Source: Lysobacterales bacterium
Lineage (GTDB): Bacteria > Pseudomonadota > Gammaproteobacteria > Xanthomonadales > SZUA-5
DNA: 40,438 bases
Direction of reading: 5' to 3'
Assembly (NCBI GenBank): GCA_019187485.1
Contig: JABAQR010000055.1
Span: forward strand, 1-40,438
Under the pieces are notes generated by a model. The model was not told where the DNA came from, made no database searches, and saw nothing but the letters and a program-made list of their open reading frames with translations. The stretch's first letter is position 1. Each line of letters begins with the position of its first letter. The translations under genes were made by a program, and so were the position numbers. Shown here piece by piece: positions 1 to 7,136 of the stretch.

Positions 1-531
1 TGAACCAGATCAGGGAGCCGAGCGAAGGGCGAGCCAATGTGCGAGACGACCGCCAACGGGAACCCGATCAGGCTGCCGAAGCAAAAACCGGCGGGGAAGA
101 ATGGCCGCTGTCGGACGGATACGCTGCGGCAGGGTCAGGAAGTCCTGTTCACCAGCCAGAGCCAGCTGACTGCCAGCCTCAACGCCGCCCGCGCCATCGG
201 CGGCTTCGACCGCAAGCTCATGCAACTGGCCCGCGTCGACCTGCTGATCGTCGACGACTTCGGCTTGAAGCCGCTGCGAACACCCCATGACGAGGACTTC
301 CACGAACTCATCGCCGAGCGCTACGAGCGCGCCGCCACCATCGTCACCAGCAACCTCGACTTCGACGAATGGGCCGACGCCTTCCCCAACAAGATGCTCG
401 GCGCCGCCACCATCGACCGCCTACGCCACGGCGCCCACAAGATCGTCCTCGACGGCCCGAGCTACCGCGCTCCCAGACCACCCGCCGATACCCCGAAAAC
501 AACGGTTGCCAACAAGCCCAAAAAGCCCTGA
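1..531 (+). pseudogene. istB: IstB-like transposition helper ATPase, 5'-truncated
   Basis: IstB is the AAA+ ATPase that directs the IstA transposase of IS21 elements to target DNA. An open frame from 37 to 531 encodes 164 aa. From about residue 28 it matches the C-terminal two thirds of IstB: a Walker B stretch LLIVDDFGLKPL, then the conserved HDEDFHELIAERYERAA block, a TSNLDFDEW sensor region and RLRHGAHKIVLDG. The Walker A P-loop that should lie about 40-50 residues earlier is absent, and the first 25-30 residues of the frame are not IstB-like. A full-length IstB is about 250 aa. The ATG at 37 is only the first in frame, not a convincing start. It should be inactive. Confidence 0.8.
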
Positions 532-622
532 AATCCGACCCCGTTCGAGACCCGTTTTGAGGGGCCTGCAAGTGGCTCCATTACGGCGATCATCGGTGGC
601 TCCATTGACCCGGTCGGTGACA
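1..622 (+). mobile_element. IS21-family element, right-hand end (partial)
   Basis: This is the distal part of an IS21-like element running off the left edge. It contains the istB remnant and, after its stop codon, the terminal region. Two copies of GTGGCTCCATT lie at 572-582 and 596-606, 24 bp apart, as in IS21 ends that carry spaced internal repeats. The outer end is ACCCGGTCGGTGACA, finishing at 622 (TGTCACCGACC read inward). The boundary is supported independently, because the neighbouring protease reading frame becomes IS sequence exactly at nt 622. istA is not in the window, and the sequence from 1 to about 115 does not look like istB, so the element is rearranged internally or broken near the edge. 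Confidence 0.75.
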
Positions 623-1756
623 CAGACTGAGGTTGAGGAATTGGTATTGGCGCGAAAGGAGCACTTCTTCGACCAGTCCCAGCGTGCGGTACAGCTCGAG
701 CGGATCCTCCGATTCAGCCTCTCGATCCAGAACGCGCAGGTGGTCGACATAGGAGTATGGGCGTGCCGCAGTGCTGTTCGGGGTGATTGGGCCGAACAGG
801 AATGCTGAGGTCACGCCGAGGCCATGTTCCAATCCGCTCGGGTCATCCGCCGCGTTTTCATCCAGTGCGCGATAGGTTCGCAACCACGGAGAGATGCTGT
901 GCTGCTCGGGAAGCCCCCCGTCGAGGATTGCCACCTTGGGCTCGGACGAAAGGGGTTGCTCCGTCGGCAAGCTGCAAGCCACCTTCACGCCCGCAGAGCG
1001 CTGCACCGGGCGCATGCCACGCAATTGCGGCATGGGACGAATCACGCGCACAAGGGTGAACTCAGCCAAACGCTTGATGTTGTGGTGCGTACCCTCGGCC
1101 GGTAGGAACCATAGGTTACCCGCGCCGAACGCCAAGTCGGTGTGGATCGTCACACCAACATCGGCTGCGTACTTGGTGAACGCGCGTTGCACGAACTGGT
1201 CGTTATCACCAGGAAGCAGATGGATACCAACCTCGAAAAAGCGATCTTTCGGCTTACCCAGCGATACGATGCGATCCTTCGGCTCGAAGGCGGAAAACCG
1301 CTCGACATGTGACAGGTCCTTTGCTTCGCTGGACCCTTCGCCCAGTTGCCCTGCCCAGTCCTTCAACTGGCGGAATGCTTGACGCTGGCCCACCACGAAA
1401 AGCTCGGTGGTGGCCGATTCGCGCGGCGCACCCTTCTTTGACCAGCCCTCGGGGGTAAGCTTGACGGCTCTGCTGCCAACCGACTCAAAACCCACACTCC
1501 GTAGCATGGCGACCGGGAAGAAGGACCGCGCGATATAGCTCGGATTGAGCGTGAGACGAGCAACACCCAAGTCTCCAGGGCAGGCTTTGTCTGGCAGGCT
1601 ATCGAGGTTCGCGGCAACCTCAGCGAACTGAGGCATCAGCCGGCTCTTCGCTTGCTGCAACGTGTAGACCTCAGCCTTGTCCATGCCACGTTTGGGGCCC
1701 TTGATTTCGTGGGTCAGCAGCTCGCCGCGCCCGATCAGAAAGTTGGTCTGGCTCAT
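590..1756 (-). pseudogene. ietS: IetS-like subtilisin-family (S8) protease, C-terminus removed by IS21 end
   Basis: The frame encodes 388 aa. Residues 1-270 form an N-terminal region without a motif I recognise. A subtilase domain starts at about 272: PKVAILDGG gives the catalytic Asp279 and EHGLGVTSAF the catalytic His311. The frame reads natively to FLNLSL (residue 378, nt 623). From residue 379 it translates the IS21 terminus and stops at 590. The GTSxAxP block with the catalytic Ser is missing, so it cannot be an active S8 protease. The start overlaps the stop of the upstream AAA+ ATPase gene by ATGA, showing an operon. An AAA+ ATPase followed by a subtilase is the layout of the IetAS antiviral system. 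The assignment rests on architecture and motifs. The lost 3' part may survive beyond the IS, outside the window. Confidence 0.72.
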
Positions 1757-2910
1757 GCCTCACGTCTCCGCTTGCTTGGAACCACGATCGAACTGTCGGT
1801 GGTGTATTTGCGAATGGTGTCCCGGCTTACTCCGGTGATGTCCGAGATATTGTGCTGGGACAAGCGCGTCTGCTTTGCCAGCAGCACCGCCATCTCGATG
1901 CGGCCCTGCCGATCCAGCGAAAGGGCGCGTGCTTTGATGAATTCTTCGATCAAGTCGGCATCCGGCGTTGTCCCCAACGCGACGGCTCGCCGGAAGCGCT
2001 GTATCTCGCGTTCGATGTCGCTGAAGGACTGTCCGCGAAACGCGAAAGCCAGAATCTCGATCCAGCGACCGAACAGGGCAAAGTCCGGCCCCAGAAAGCG
2101 CTTGATGGCTTCTTTGACCGCCGCCGTCGCTGGCACCTTGAATTGCACAACCAGATCAAAACGTCGCCACAGTGCTGGATCGATCAATTCCGGGTGATTG
2201 GTGGCGGCAAGCAACAATCCCGTTGCTGGCCACTCGTCAACCTCTTGCAAGATCACGGTCACCAGCCGCTTGAGTTCACCGATGTCCGTGTCATCGCTGC
2301 GACGCTTGGCGATTGCATCGATCTCGTCCAGCAACAGGACGCAGGGACTTCGTTTGGCGAAATCCAGCGCCGCGCGCAGGTTGCTGCCACTGCGTCCAAG
2401 CAGGCTGCTCATCACGGCAGTCAGATCGAGCACGTACAACGGCACGCCCAGTTGGGCGGCCAGCCAGCGGGCTGTCAATGTCTTGCCCACGCCCGGTTGA
2501 CCAACAAAGATGGCGGAACGCGTCGGGGTCAAACCCAGCGCGGCAAGACGCTGTGCCTGCTTGCGCTCCTGGATCAATTGCCCAAGGGACTCTTCCAGCT
2601 CGGCCGACAACAAGGGAGCCTGCCGATCCGCGGAATCCTTGAAGACCTTCAAAAGCGACAGGCGCGACTCGTCATCCACGGGCAGCACCTGATCCGGCAG
2701 CGCCGGCGCGGTCGCCTTGCGCAACGGTGTCCCGGCTCGATGCGGCTTGGCGCGAAGAAACAAGTCCACCTGCTCAGCCAATTCCGGCTCAGTACCTCGG
2801 TACTTTCTGACCAGCCGCGCTGCGAAGAGACGCACGTCCTCCGCTTGCTCAGCAAGCGCCAGCCGTACAACCTGGGCTAAATCAGCCTTCAAACCTGTTA
2901 ATTCGCCCAT
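1753..2910 (-). CDS. ietA: IetA-like AAA+ ATPase of an IetAS-type defence pair
   Basis: This 385-aa protein has a complete AAA+ core: Walker A GQPGVGKT (137-144), Walker B VLLLDEID (191-198), sensor-1 AATN (235-238) and a WRRFD arginine-finger region (248-252). An N-terminal region of about 130 residues and a C-terminal part surround it. The last 40 residues (LSQHNISDITGVSRDTIRKY) look like a helix-turn-helix. It is classic AAA of the Cdc48/FtsH-like type, not a DNA helicase. In IetAS systems the ATPase is thought to sense or unfold something and to control the associated subtilisin-like protease. Here the gene looks intact, but its partner is truncated by an IS21 end. The start at 2910 is the first ATG after a non-coding region containing a palindrome. 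Confidence 0.72.
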   Translation of the reverse strand: MGELTGLKADLAQVVRLALAEQAEDVRLFAARLVRKYRGTEPELAEQVDLFLRAKPHRAGTPLRKATAPALPDQVLPVDDESRLSLLKVFKDSADRQAPLLSAELEESLGQLIQERKQAQRLAALGLTPTRSAIFVGQPGVGKTLTARWLAAQLGVPLYVLDLTAVMSSLLGRSGSNLRAALDFAKRSPCVLLLDEIDAIAKRRSDDTDIGELKRLVTVILQEVDEWPATGLLLAATNHPELIDPALWRRFDLVVQFKVPATAAVKEAIKRFLGPDFALFGRWIEILAFAFRGQSFSDIEREIQRFRRAVALGTTPDADLIEEFIKARALSLDRQGRIEMAVLLAKQTRLSQHNISDITGVSRDTIRKYTTDSSIVVPSKRRREA

Positions 2911-2938
2911 ATGACCGCCAAAACATTGATGTACATGA

Positions 2939-2959
2939 CGTTTTCACTACATGAAAACG
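2939..2959. promoter_or_regulatory. Palindromic candidate operator upstream of ietA
   Basis: CGTTTTCA (2939-2946), a 5-bp spacer, and TGAAAACG (2952-2959) form a perfect 8-bp-arm inverted repeat about 29 bp before the ietA start. It lies in the 154-bp stretch without a gene between ietA and the prophage lysis genes. On the minus strand a weak promoter could overlap this region (TTGAAC at 2994-2989), but no good -10 is visible. The C-terminal HTH-like segment of IetA makes autoregulation conceivable; that is inference. I see no att site or terminator in the rest of 2960-3064. Confidence 0.45.
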
Positions 2960-3064
2960 GACTAGTGGTAGTCTCTCACACTTCCATGGTTCAAGTGAAG
3001 GAGGCAAGGATAGGAACGCCAGCTCCAGCGTCGACTAATTGTTGGTGGATGCCATCTCGCTGAA

Positions 3065-3532
3065 CTACGCCTGCAACGCCCTCAGTTGCTCGGCGTTCTC
3101 ATGGCAGGTCTGGTAGTTGGTGGTAACGGTTCCGGCGACGGTAGAGAGCGCAAGTCCTTCGGCGGCCGCATCAGCATCTCGGGCGGGCTCGGGCAGCTCA
3201 CCGGCGGCGGCAGCGTCGTGCAAGCGCACAAAGCCACGGTTGATAGCGCAAGCAGCATCGGCCTTAGCGGGCACATAGACAGGGACCTCCTTGATGATGG
3301 TTTCGCCCTTCTCACGGACGACGCGGACGCGGTCGACGTACTGCGTGACGACCTTGACGGTGGCTTGCGCCTGCTGCTCGCGGACGGCGGCCGCCTGCCG
3401 GTTTCGCTCTTGGACGACGGCATCCCAGTCGGCTTGAACGTGGCCCGCGCCCTTGATCCATCCGAAGACGAACAGGGCGACGCCGAGCGCTATGAGGGCC
3501 AGCCAGCGGTACGGCCACGGAATCAGGCTCAT
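3065..3532 (-). CDS. Rz-like inner-membrane spanin subunit
   Basis: This 155-aa protein acts in the last lysis step of Gram-negative phages, fusing inner and outer membranes together with Rz1. The ATG at 3532 overlaps the endolysin stop by ATGA. A longer in-frame extension upstream is only the shadow of the lysozyme gene. Residues 1-24 (PYRWLALIALGVALFVFGWI) form one N-terminal membrane anchor. It is followed by a charged, Gln-rich helical segment (ERNRQAAAVREQQAQATVK and onward) expected to span the periplasm as a coiled coil. The length and topology fit lambda Rz. The Rz1 gene lies entirely within it in another frame. Confidence 0.8.
   Translation of the reverse strand: MSLIPWPYRWLALIALGVALFVFGWIKGAGHVQADWDAVVQERNRQAAAVREQQAQATVKVVTQYVDRVRVVREKGETIIKEVPVYVPAKADAACAINRGFVRLHDAAAAGELPEPARDADAAAEGLALSTVAGTVTTNYQTCHENAEQLRALQA
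3082..3276 (-). CDS. Rz1-like outer-membrane lipoprotein spanin, nested in Rz
   Basis: A 64-aa frame lies wholly inside the Rz gene in a different frame. It begins MCPLRPMLLALSTVALCAC, a short lipoprotein signal ending in the lipobox LCAC with the acylated Cys at residue 19. A proline-rich mature part follows (LPPPVSCPSPPE, EPLPPTTRP), the hallmark of Rz1 proteins. The start at 3276 is chosen because AAGGAGG lies 9 nt upstream, the best Shine-Dalgarno in the lysis cassette. The open frame extends further upstream without such features. Nesting of Rz1 within Rz is well known in lambda and in many other phages, so both position and content support the call. Confidence 0.85.
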   Translation of the reverse strand: MCPLRPMLLALSTVALCACTTLPPPVSCPSPPEMLMRPPKDLRSLPSPEPLPPTTRPAMRTPSN

Positions 3533-4038
3533 GGCCGCTCCCCAACACACTGTCGGTACTCGGCCTCGCGCCGCGTCGCCAGTCCACCGCACAGGCGTGC
3601 GTTGGCGGGTAGCGCGCAGTCCTTGCCCTGGAAGAAGCGCCATCGCAACAGCTCGGCGCAGGCCCCGGCGTAGTCCTCGGCGTTGAGCTTCCTGACCAGT
3701 GTGGACTTGCAGAACGCGCGGCTGCCGACGTTGTAGGAGAAGCTCACAAAGGCGTCGTACTCGTGCTGGGCCAGCGGCACGGTCACGCATTGCTTGAGCG
3801 CGCCCTCGAACTGCTGGATATCCGTGAGCGCGCGGGCCAGCGCCTCCGGCGGCGTGGTGATGTCGCCGATCTTCACCTCGGCGGTTGTGCCGAAGCCAAT
3901 GGTCGGCACATCCCCTTTGGCCGGAACCACCGCGTGGTCGGTGTAGCCCTCGTGCAGCACGATGCCGACCAGGGCGGCGGCGGACAGCGTCAATCCGGCC
4001 ACCGTCCTACGTATCACTGGAGATGGTGCCCCGGTCAT
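3529..4038 (-). CDS. GH24-type lysozyme endolysin with SAR-like N-terminus
   Basis: This 169-aa phage muramidase cuts the glycan strands of peptidoglycan at lysis. Residues 10-28 are hydrophobic but rich in Ala, Gly, Ser and Thr. This resembles the signal-anchor-release segments that let such lysozymes reach the periplasm through Sec and sit in the membrane until the holin or pinholin depolarises it. The predicted catalytic Glu is in HEGYTD (Glu30), followed by GDVPTIGFGTT (42-52), a GH24 signature. HEYDAFVSFSYNVG and the Cys-containing C-terminal part also fit the family. The start overlaps the holin stop by ATGA and the end overlaps the Rz start by ATGA. Confidence 0.85.
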   Translation of the reverse strand: MTGAPSPVIRRTVAGLTLSAAALVGIVLHEGYTDHAVVPAKGDVPTIGFGTTAEVKIGDITTPPEALARALTDIQQFEGALKQCVTVPLAQHEYDAFVSFSYNVGSRAFCKSTLVRKLNAEDYAGACAELLRWRFFQGKDCALPANARLCGGLATRREAEYRQCVGERP

Positions 4039-4262
4039 CGGCGCATCTCCGGCTGCGCCACGATGCGAGCAACGGTCGCGCCGATGCTGGCGGCAAAGGC
4101 CAGCAGCACGAACGCACCACGCGGCAGAACGTCACCGAACAGCGGCACCACCACTTCCGCCGCTGTGAAGACGGCTGCCAGCAGGGAAAGCCGGATGCTC
4201 CACGCACGACGCAACACGCGGCGCCAGTCGTCGAGCAGACAGATCTTCGGCGGTGCGGTCAT
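4035..4262 (-). CDS. Phage holin
   Basis: This 75-aa protein has two predicted membrane helices. The first is LSLLAAVFTAAEVVVPLFG; a short loop FGDVLPRG follows, then the second is AFVLLAFAASIGATVARIV. The N-terminus is charged (LDDWRRVLRRAW) and the tail is short and polar. Size, two-helix topology and position directly before a SAR-type lysozyme, with ATGA overlap at both ends, mark it as the holin that times lysis. If the lysozyme really carries a SAR domain, a pinholin is the more likely form; the sequence alone does not decide this. Confidence 0.75.
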   Translation of the reverse strand: MTAPPKICLLDDWRRVLRRAWSIRLSLLAAVFTAAEVVVPLFGDVLPRGAFVLLAFAASIGATVARIVAQPEMRR

Positions 4263-4558
4263 TGCGCGCCTCCCATCAGCTTCAACTTGATGGCGGCGGC
4301 GACCAGCAGCGCGGCCAGAATGCCGGTGGTCACGACCTTGATCGTGGTCTGCCAGGCGGTGCGGCGCGCGTCGCGCCAGGCTTCGAGCAGGTCACGCAGT
4401 TCGCGGATGTCGCGCGCGGCGTGGCCGTTCTCCAGGCCGAGGTGCGCGAGGCAACGCTCGGCGCCGCGTTCGGCTGCGCGGTTCAGCAGTTCGTTGAAGT
4501 CCTCATGGCGCAGCAGCAGGGTCGAGTCGTTGGTCGGTGCATCGGTGTCTTCGGTCAT
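4259..4558 (-). CDS. Small membrane protein of the lysis cassette (DUF6127-like)
   Basis: This 99-aa protein has a soluble charged N-terminal part (HEDFNELLNRAAERGAERCLAHLGL, then ARDIRELRDLLEAWRDARR) and one C-terminal membrane helix (IKVVTTGILAALLVAAAIKL). I recall this pattern as DUF6127, a family found next to lysis or tail genes; that name is from memory. The gene overlaps the holin start by ATGA. It may be a second holin-type protein or an antiholin; no direct evidence separates these. A terminator-like hairpin lies just upstream, so the lysis genes may be expressed partly as their own unit. Confidence 0.65.
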   Translation of the reverse strand: MTEDTDAPTNDSTLLLRHEDFNELLNRAAERGAERCLAHLGLENGHAARDIRELRDLLEAWRDARRTAWQTTIKVVTTGILAALLVAAAIKLKLMGGAQ

Positions 4559-4578
4559 CGTCGGTCTCCAGAAATGAC

Positions 4579-4611
4579 GAAACCCGCCCAGCGCGAGCCG
4601 GAGCGGGTTTC
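4579..4611 (-). terminator. Intrinsic terminator-like hairpin between tail and lysis genes
   Basis: GAAACCCGC (4579-4587) and GCGGGTTTC (4603-4611) form a perfect 9-bp stem with a 15-nt loop. Read on the minus strand, the stem ends in TTTCGTCATTTC, a loose T-rich tail. It sits between the last tail gene (stop at 4640) and the start of the small membrane protein (4558). It may attenuate late transcription before the lysis cassette. Confidence 0.6.
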
Positions 4612-4639
4612 AGGGGTGAAGCGGTTGAAGGGGCGCGGA

Positions 4640-4861
4640 TTAGATGTCGATGACTTCCAGCGGCAAGGACGGCGCCTCGCCTTCGATGACGCCATCGCGC
4701 ACGAACACGGTCTGGCCTAGCACGGCCTCGCCGCGGGCGTGGACCAGGCCACCGCCCGGCAAGGCGATCACGACGCGGCTCGCGCCGGCCTCGATCACGA
4801 TGCCGGCTTGCAGCGGTGGCTCTGGCAGCAACTGCCGGAACTGGCGGTAGAGGTTATGCAT
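4640..4861 (-). CDS. Small conserved tail-region protein
   Basis: This 73-aa protein begins MHNLYRQFRQLLPEPPLQ and is predicted to be mostly beta-strand (AGIVIEAGASRVVIALPGGG, LGQTVFVRDGVIEGEAP). It overlaps the 3' end of the preceding large tail gene by 8 bp (4854-4861), so translational coupling is likely. The longer frame upstream to 5062 is a shadow of that gene. I recognise no domain. Its position as the last gene of the tail module suggests a small tail-tip or assembly factor; this is by position only. Confidence 0.6.
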   Translation of the reverse strand: MHNLYRQFRQLLPEPPLQAGIVIEAGASRVVIALPGGGLVHARGEAVLGQTVFVRDGVIEGEAPSLPLEVIDI

Positions 4862-6740
4862 GGCACTCGACGCCCAGTGTTTGCCAGACCTCGGGGAAGC
4901 CGGCTTCGATACGCGTGGAGCGCACGATTCCGAGCCGCGCGACGCGGCCGTCCTGGTACTCGACGAACGTGCCTGGCTCAACGATGCCGGTCTCGGGCAG
5001 CACCGGCAGGCGCAAGCCCACTTCGAACTGCGCGCCGGTGTCAGCAAGGATTGCCGTGCCACGCTGGCGCGCCGCCACGGCTTCGGTGATCAGCGCATCG
5101 ACGACCATCGGTGCGACCCGATTGCCGGCCGTGCCGGTGCGCGTGACCTGGCCCAACACCCCGGCGCTCTGGCCGGAGACGAACACCCGGTTGTAGGCCG
5201 GCTTCTCCAGCCAGCGCAGCGATTCGCGCGAGACGGCGTCGACGGGGAGGATCAGGTCAGGCGTGACGGCGTGCCAGTCCCACGGCGCGACCGGGTAGCG
5301 ATGGCGCACGCGCATCGTCGCTTCGGACGGATGCGGCAGCAGGTAGCCACCGGCAGCGCCAGCGATGGTGGCCAACGCATCGATCCAGGTGCCCTGCTGC
5401 GCGAATACGCCGGCAGGCACGCTCCAGTCGCTGAGGCCCCAGTCGACGGTCCAGCCGAGTGGCACGCCGTTGACCGTCAGCACGTCGTCCATCAGTTGCC
5501 GCGCGGTGCGCGGGTTCGCATTGGCGAAGTTCACGACGGGCGCGTAAGGCGCCGACAAGGCTGCCGAGCGGCCTCGGCCGGAGAGACGCAGGCTGGTGTC
5601 GCCGAAACTGCGCTCACGGCTCAGGTTTTCGGCGAGCACGCGGAAGTTGGTGCCGTTGACGTGCGCCACCAGTTCTACCGACGAGGCGCCGTCTTCAGGG
5701 ACAACCAGCACCTCGGCGATACCGGGTAGCGTGGCCTCGAAGCCCCACGCCCAGGAATCGACGTCGAGACTCAGCGACAGCGAGATCACCGGCACCGGCG
5801 CGCCATCCGGCCATCGATGCAGGGTGACGTGGTTCAGCACGACGTAAACCCTCCGAATCGGAACGACAACCGGGTCGTCCTGACCTGGCCCTGGATGGTT
5901 CTCGCACACGAAGACCAGGTGGCCATCCGTGGCCGCCAGCGCCGCGAAGCGCAGGTTGGGGTTCGGGGTGTAGCAACGAATGGGCGGCGGATCGCCGTCG
6001 TCGGGACGCTTCGGGTGTCGGCCAGGCGGCGGGCGCATGGCGTTCTGCCAGCGGGCGTTGGTCCAGCGCCGAAGCGCGACCGCGACCTGGATCGCCTCGA
6101 AAAAGCGTCGGCTCGGAAGCGGAGCGGCGACGCCGAAGCGCGAGGTCGTAGGGCGGTGGCGATCCCGCAGACCGTCTTGATGGTGCAGGCGCCGCTGCAG
6201 GCCATCCATGCGCCCCGCGTTGGCATGGACGAACGGTCCTGCGGTGCGCAGTTGCAGCGCATCACTGTGCGCGACACCGATGGCGCCCGGCGATGTCGGC
6301 TTCGCGATGTTGAACCGCACCGTGGCCGAGATAGGCAGTCGCGCCAACCTGGCCCTGCGACGCGCCTCGACACCCGCAACGTGACCTGTCGCCGGTTGCC
6401 AGCCGGTTTGCGCTTGAACGGGCGCCTGCTGAGTCGACGACGTTCGATGCTCGGCACCGTGCTCGAACCCGCGACCGCGCTGCCAGGTCGAGTAGGTGCT
6501 GCCCACCAGCGGACGCGCGGTCCGCGACGCATAGCGCGCCTCGACCAGCATCTCCATCGCCGGGAAGGTGCCGACGAGTGTCGCCGATGCATTGGGGATG
6601 GCGAGCGCTTCGAAGCGCAATGCCGGCAGTGCGCCGACGAGTTGCGCATCGAAGGGCGGCGTCGCCCCGGCCAGTTCGCCGCCCAGCACCAGATGCGCGC
6701 TGCCCGGTGGATGGGCGAAGCGCAGATCGACAGCCGTCAT
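4854..6740 (-). CDS. Large tail-tip / central hub-type structural protein
   Basis: This 628-aa protein is unrecognised at the family level from sequence alone. The N-terminal 100 residues are rich in short hydrophobic strands (LRFAHPPGSAHLVLGG, LPALRFEALAIPNAS). Residues about 100-240 are Arg-rich and low in complexity. The C-terminal 380 residues read like a tail hub: YVVLNHVTLHRW, VVNFANANPRTARQLMDDVLTVNG, LDALATIAGAAGGYLLPH. It follows the tape measure by several genes, where siphophages encode central tail or host-specificity proteins. Predicted role: a component of the tail tip that contacts the host or ejects DNA. Confidence 0.6.
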   Translation of the reverse strand: MTAVDLRFAHPPGSAHLVLGGELAGATPPFDAQLVGALPALRFEALAIPNASATLVGTFPAMEMLVEARYASRTARPLVGSTYSTWQRGRGFEHGAEHRTSSTQQAPVQAQTGWQPATGHVAGVEARRRARLARLPISATVRFNIAKPTSPGAIGVAHSDALQLRTAGPFVHANAGRMDGLQRRLHHQDGLRDRHRPTTSRFGVAAPLPSRRFFEAIQVAVALRRWTNARWQNAMRPPPGRHPKRPDDGDPPPIRCYTPNPNLRFAALAATDGHLVFVCENHPGPGQDDPVVVPIRRVYVVLNHVTLHRWPDGAPVPVISLSLSLDVDSWAWGFEATLPGIAEVLVVPEDGASSVELVAHVNGTNFRVLAENLSRERSFGDTSLRLSGRGRSAALSAPYAPVVNFANANPRTARQLMDDVLTVNGVPLGWTVDWGLSDWSVPAGVFAQQGTWIDALATIAGAAGGYLLPHPSEATMRVRHRYPVAPWDWHAVTPDLILPVDAVSRESLRWLEKPAYNRVFVSGQSAGVLGQVTRTGTAGNRVAPMVVDALITEAVAARQRGTAILADTGAQFEVGLRLPVLPETGIVEPGTFVEYQDGRVARLGIVRSTRIEAGFPEVWQTLGVECHA

Positions 6741-6746
6741 CGGCGA

Positions 6747-7136
6747 TCACCCCAGCAGTCCCGTCAGGATGCGGGTGTAGCCGCCCGCGTATAGCGTGGT
6801 CGTCGGCAGGCGCAGTTCGCCGGTGCCTTCGAGGTCTGATGCATCGCAATCCCACGCCAGCGCGCCCTGACCGTTGACGATGCGAGCCCACGTCGCCTCG
6901 CCAGTGGTGAGGATCAGCGCTTCGTTGGTCGCGGCTACCTCGAGCACGCCGTCAACCACGGTGCCGAGCGGCTCGGCGAGTACGATGGAAGCCAGCAGCG
7001 GCCCCTGCGGCGCCGCACCGAAGCTTGGCCGAGGCCCCGCGTAGAGATGGGCGCGCGCCTGTTCGGTGCCGAGTGCCAGAAAGGTGATGACCCCCTGCAG
7101 CCGGTAGCCGTTGAGCGCGTTCGAGATCTCGATCAC
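6747..7136 (-). CDS. Small tail-region protein (GTG start)
   Basis: This 129-aa frame starts with VIEISNALNGYRLQGVITFLALG. The GTG at 7136 overlaps the preceding stop (TGA at 7135-7133) as GTGA, so I take it as the start; the frame's upstream part is only a shadow. Content is beta-rich (LLASIVLAEPLGTVVDGVLEV, LRLPTTTLYAGGYTRILTG) without a recognised domain. It lies between two large tail genes and is probably a structural tail-tip protein. Confidence 0.6.
   Translation of the reverse strand: MIEISNALNGYRLQGVITFLALGTEQARAHLYAGPRPSFGAAPQGPLLASIVLAEPLGTVVDGVLEVAATNEALILTTGEATWARIVNGQGALAWDCDASDLEGTGELRLPTTTLYAGGYTRILTGLLG

Noticed and set aside
3000..3064. Attachment site or terminator at the left prophage boundary
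   Set aside because: No hairpin followed by T residues and no matching core sequence elsewhere in the window could be found by eye.
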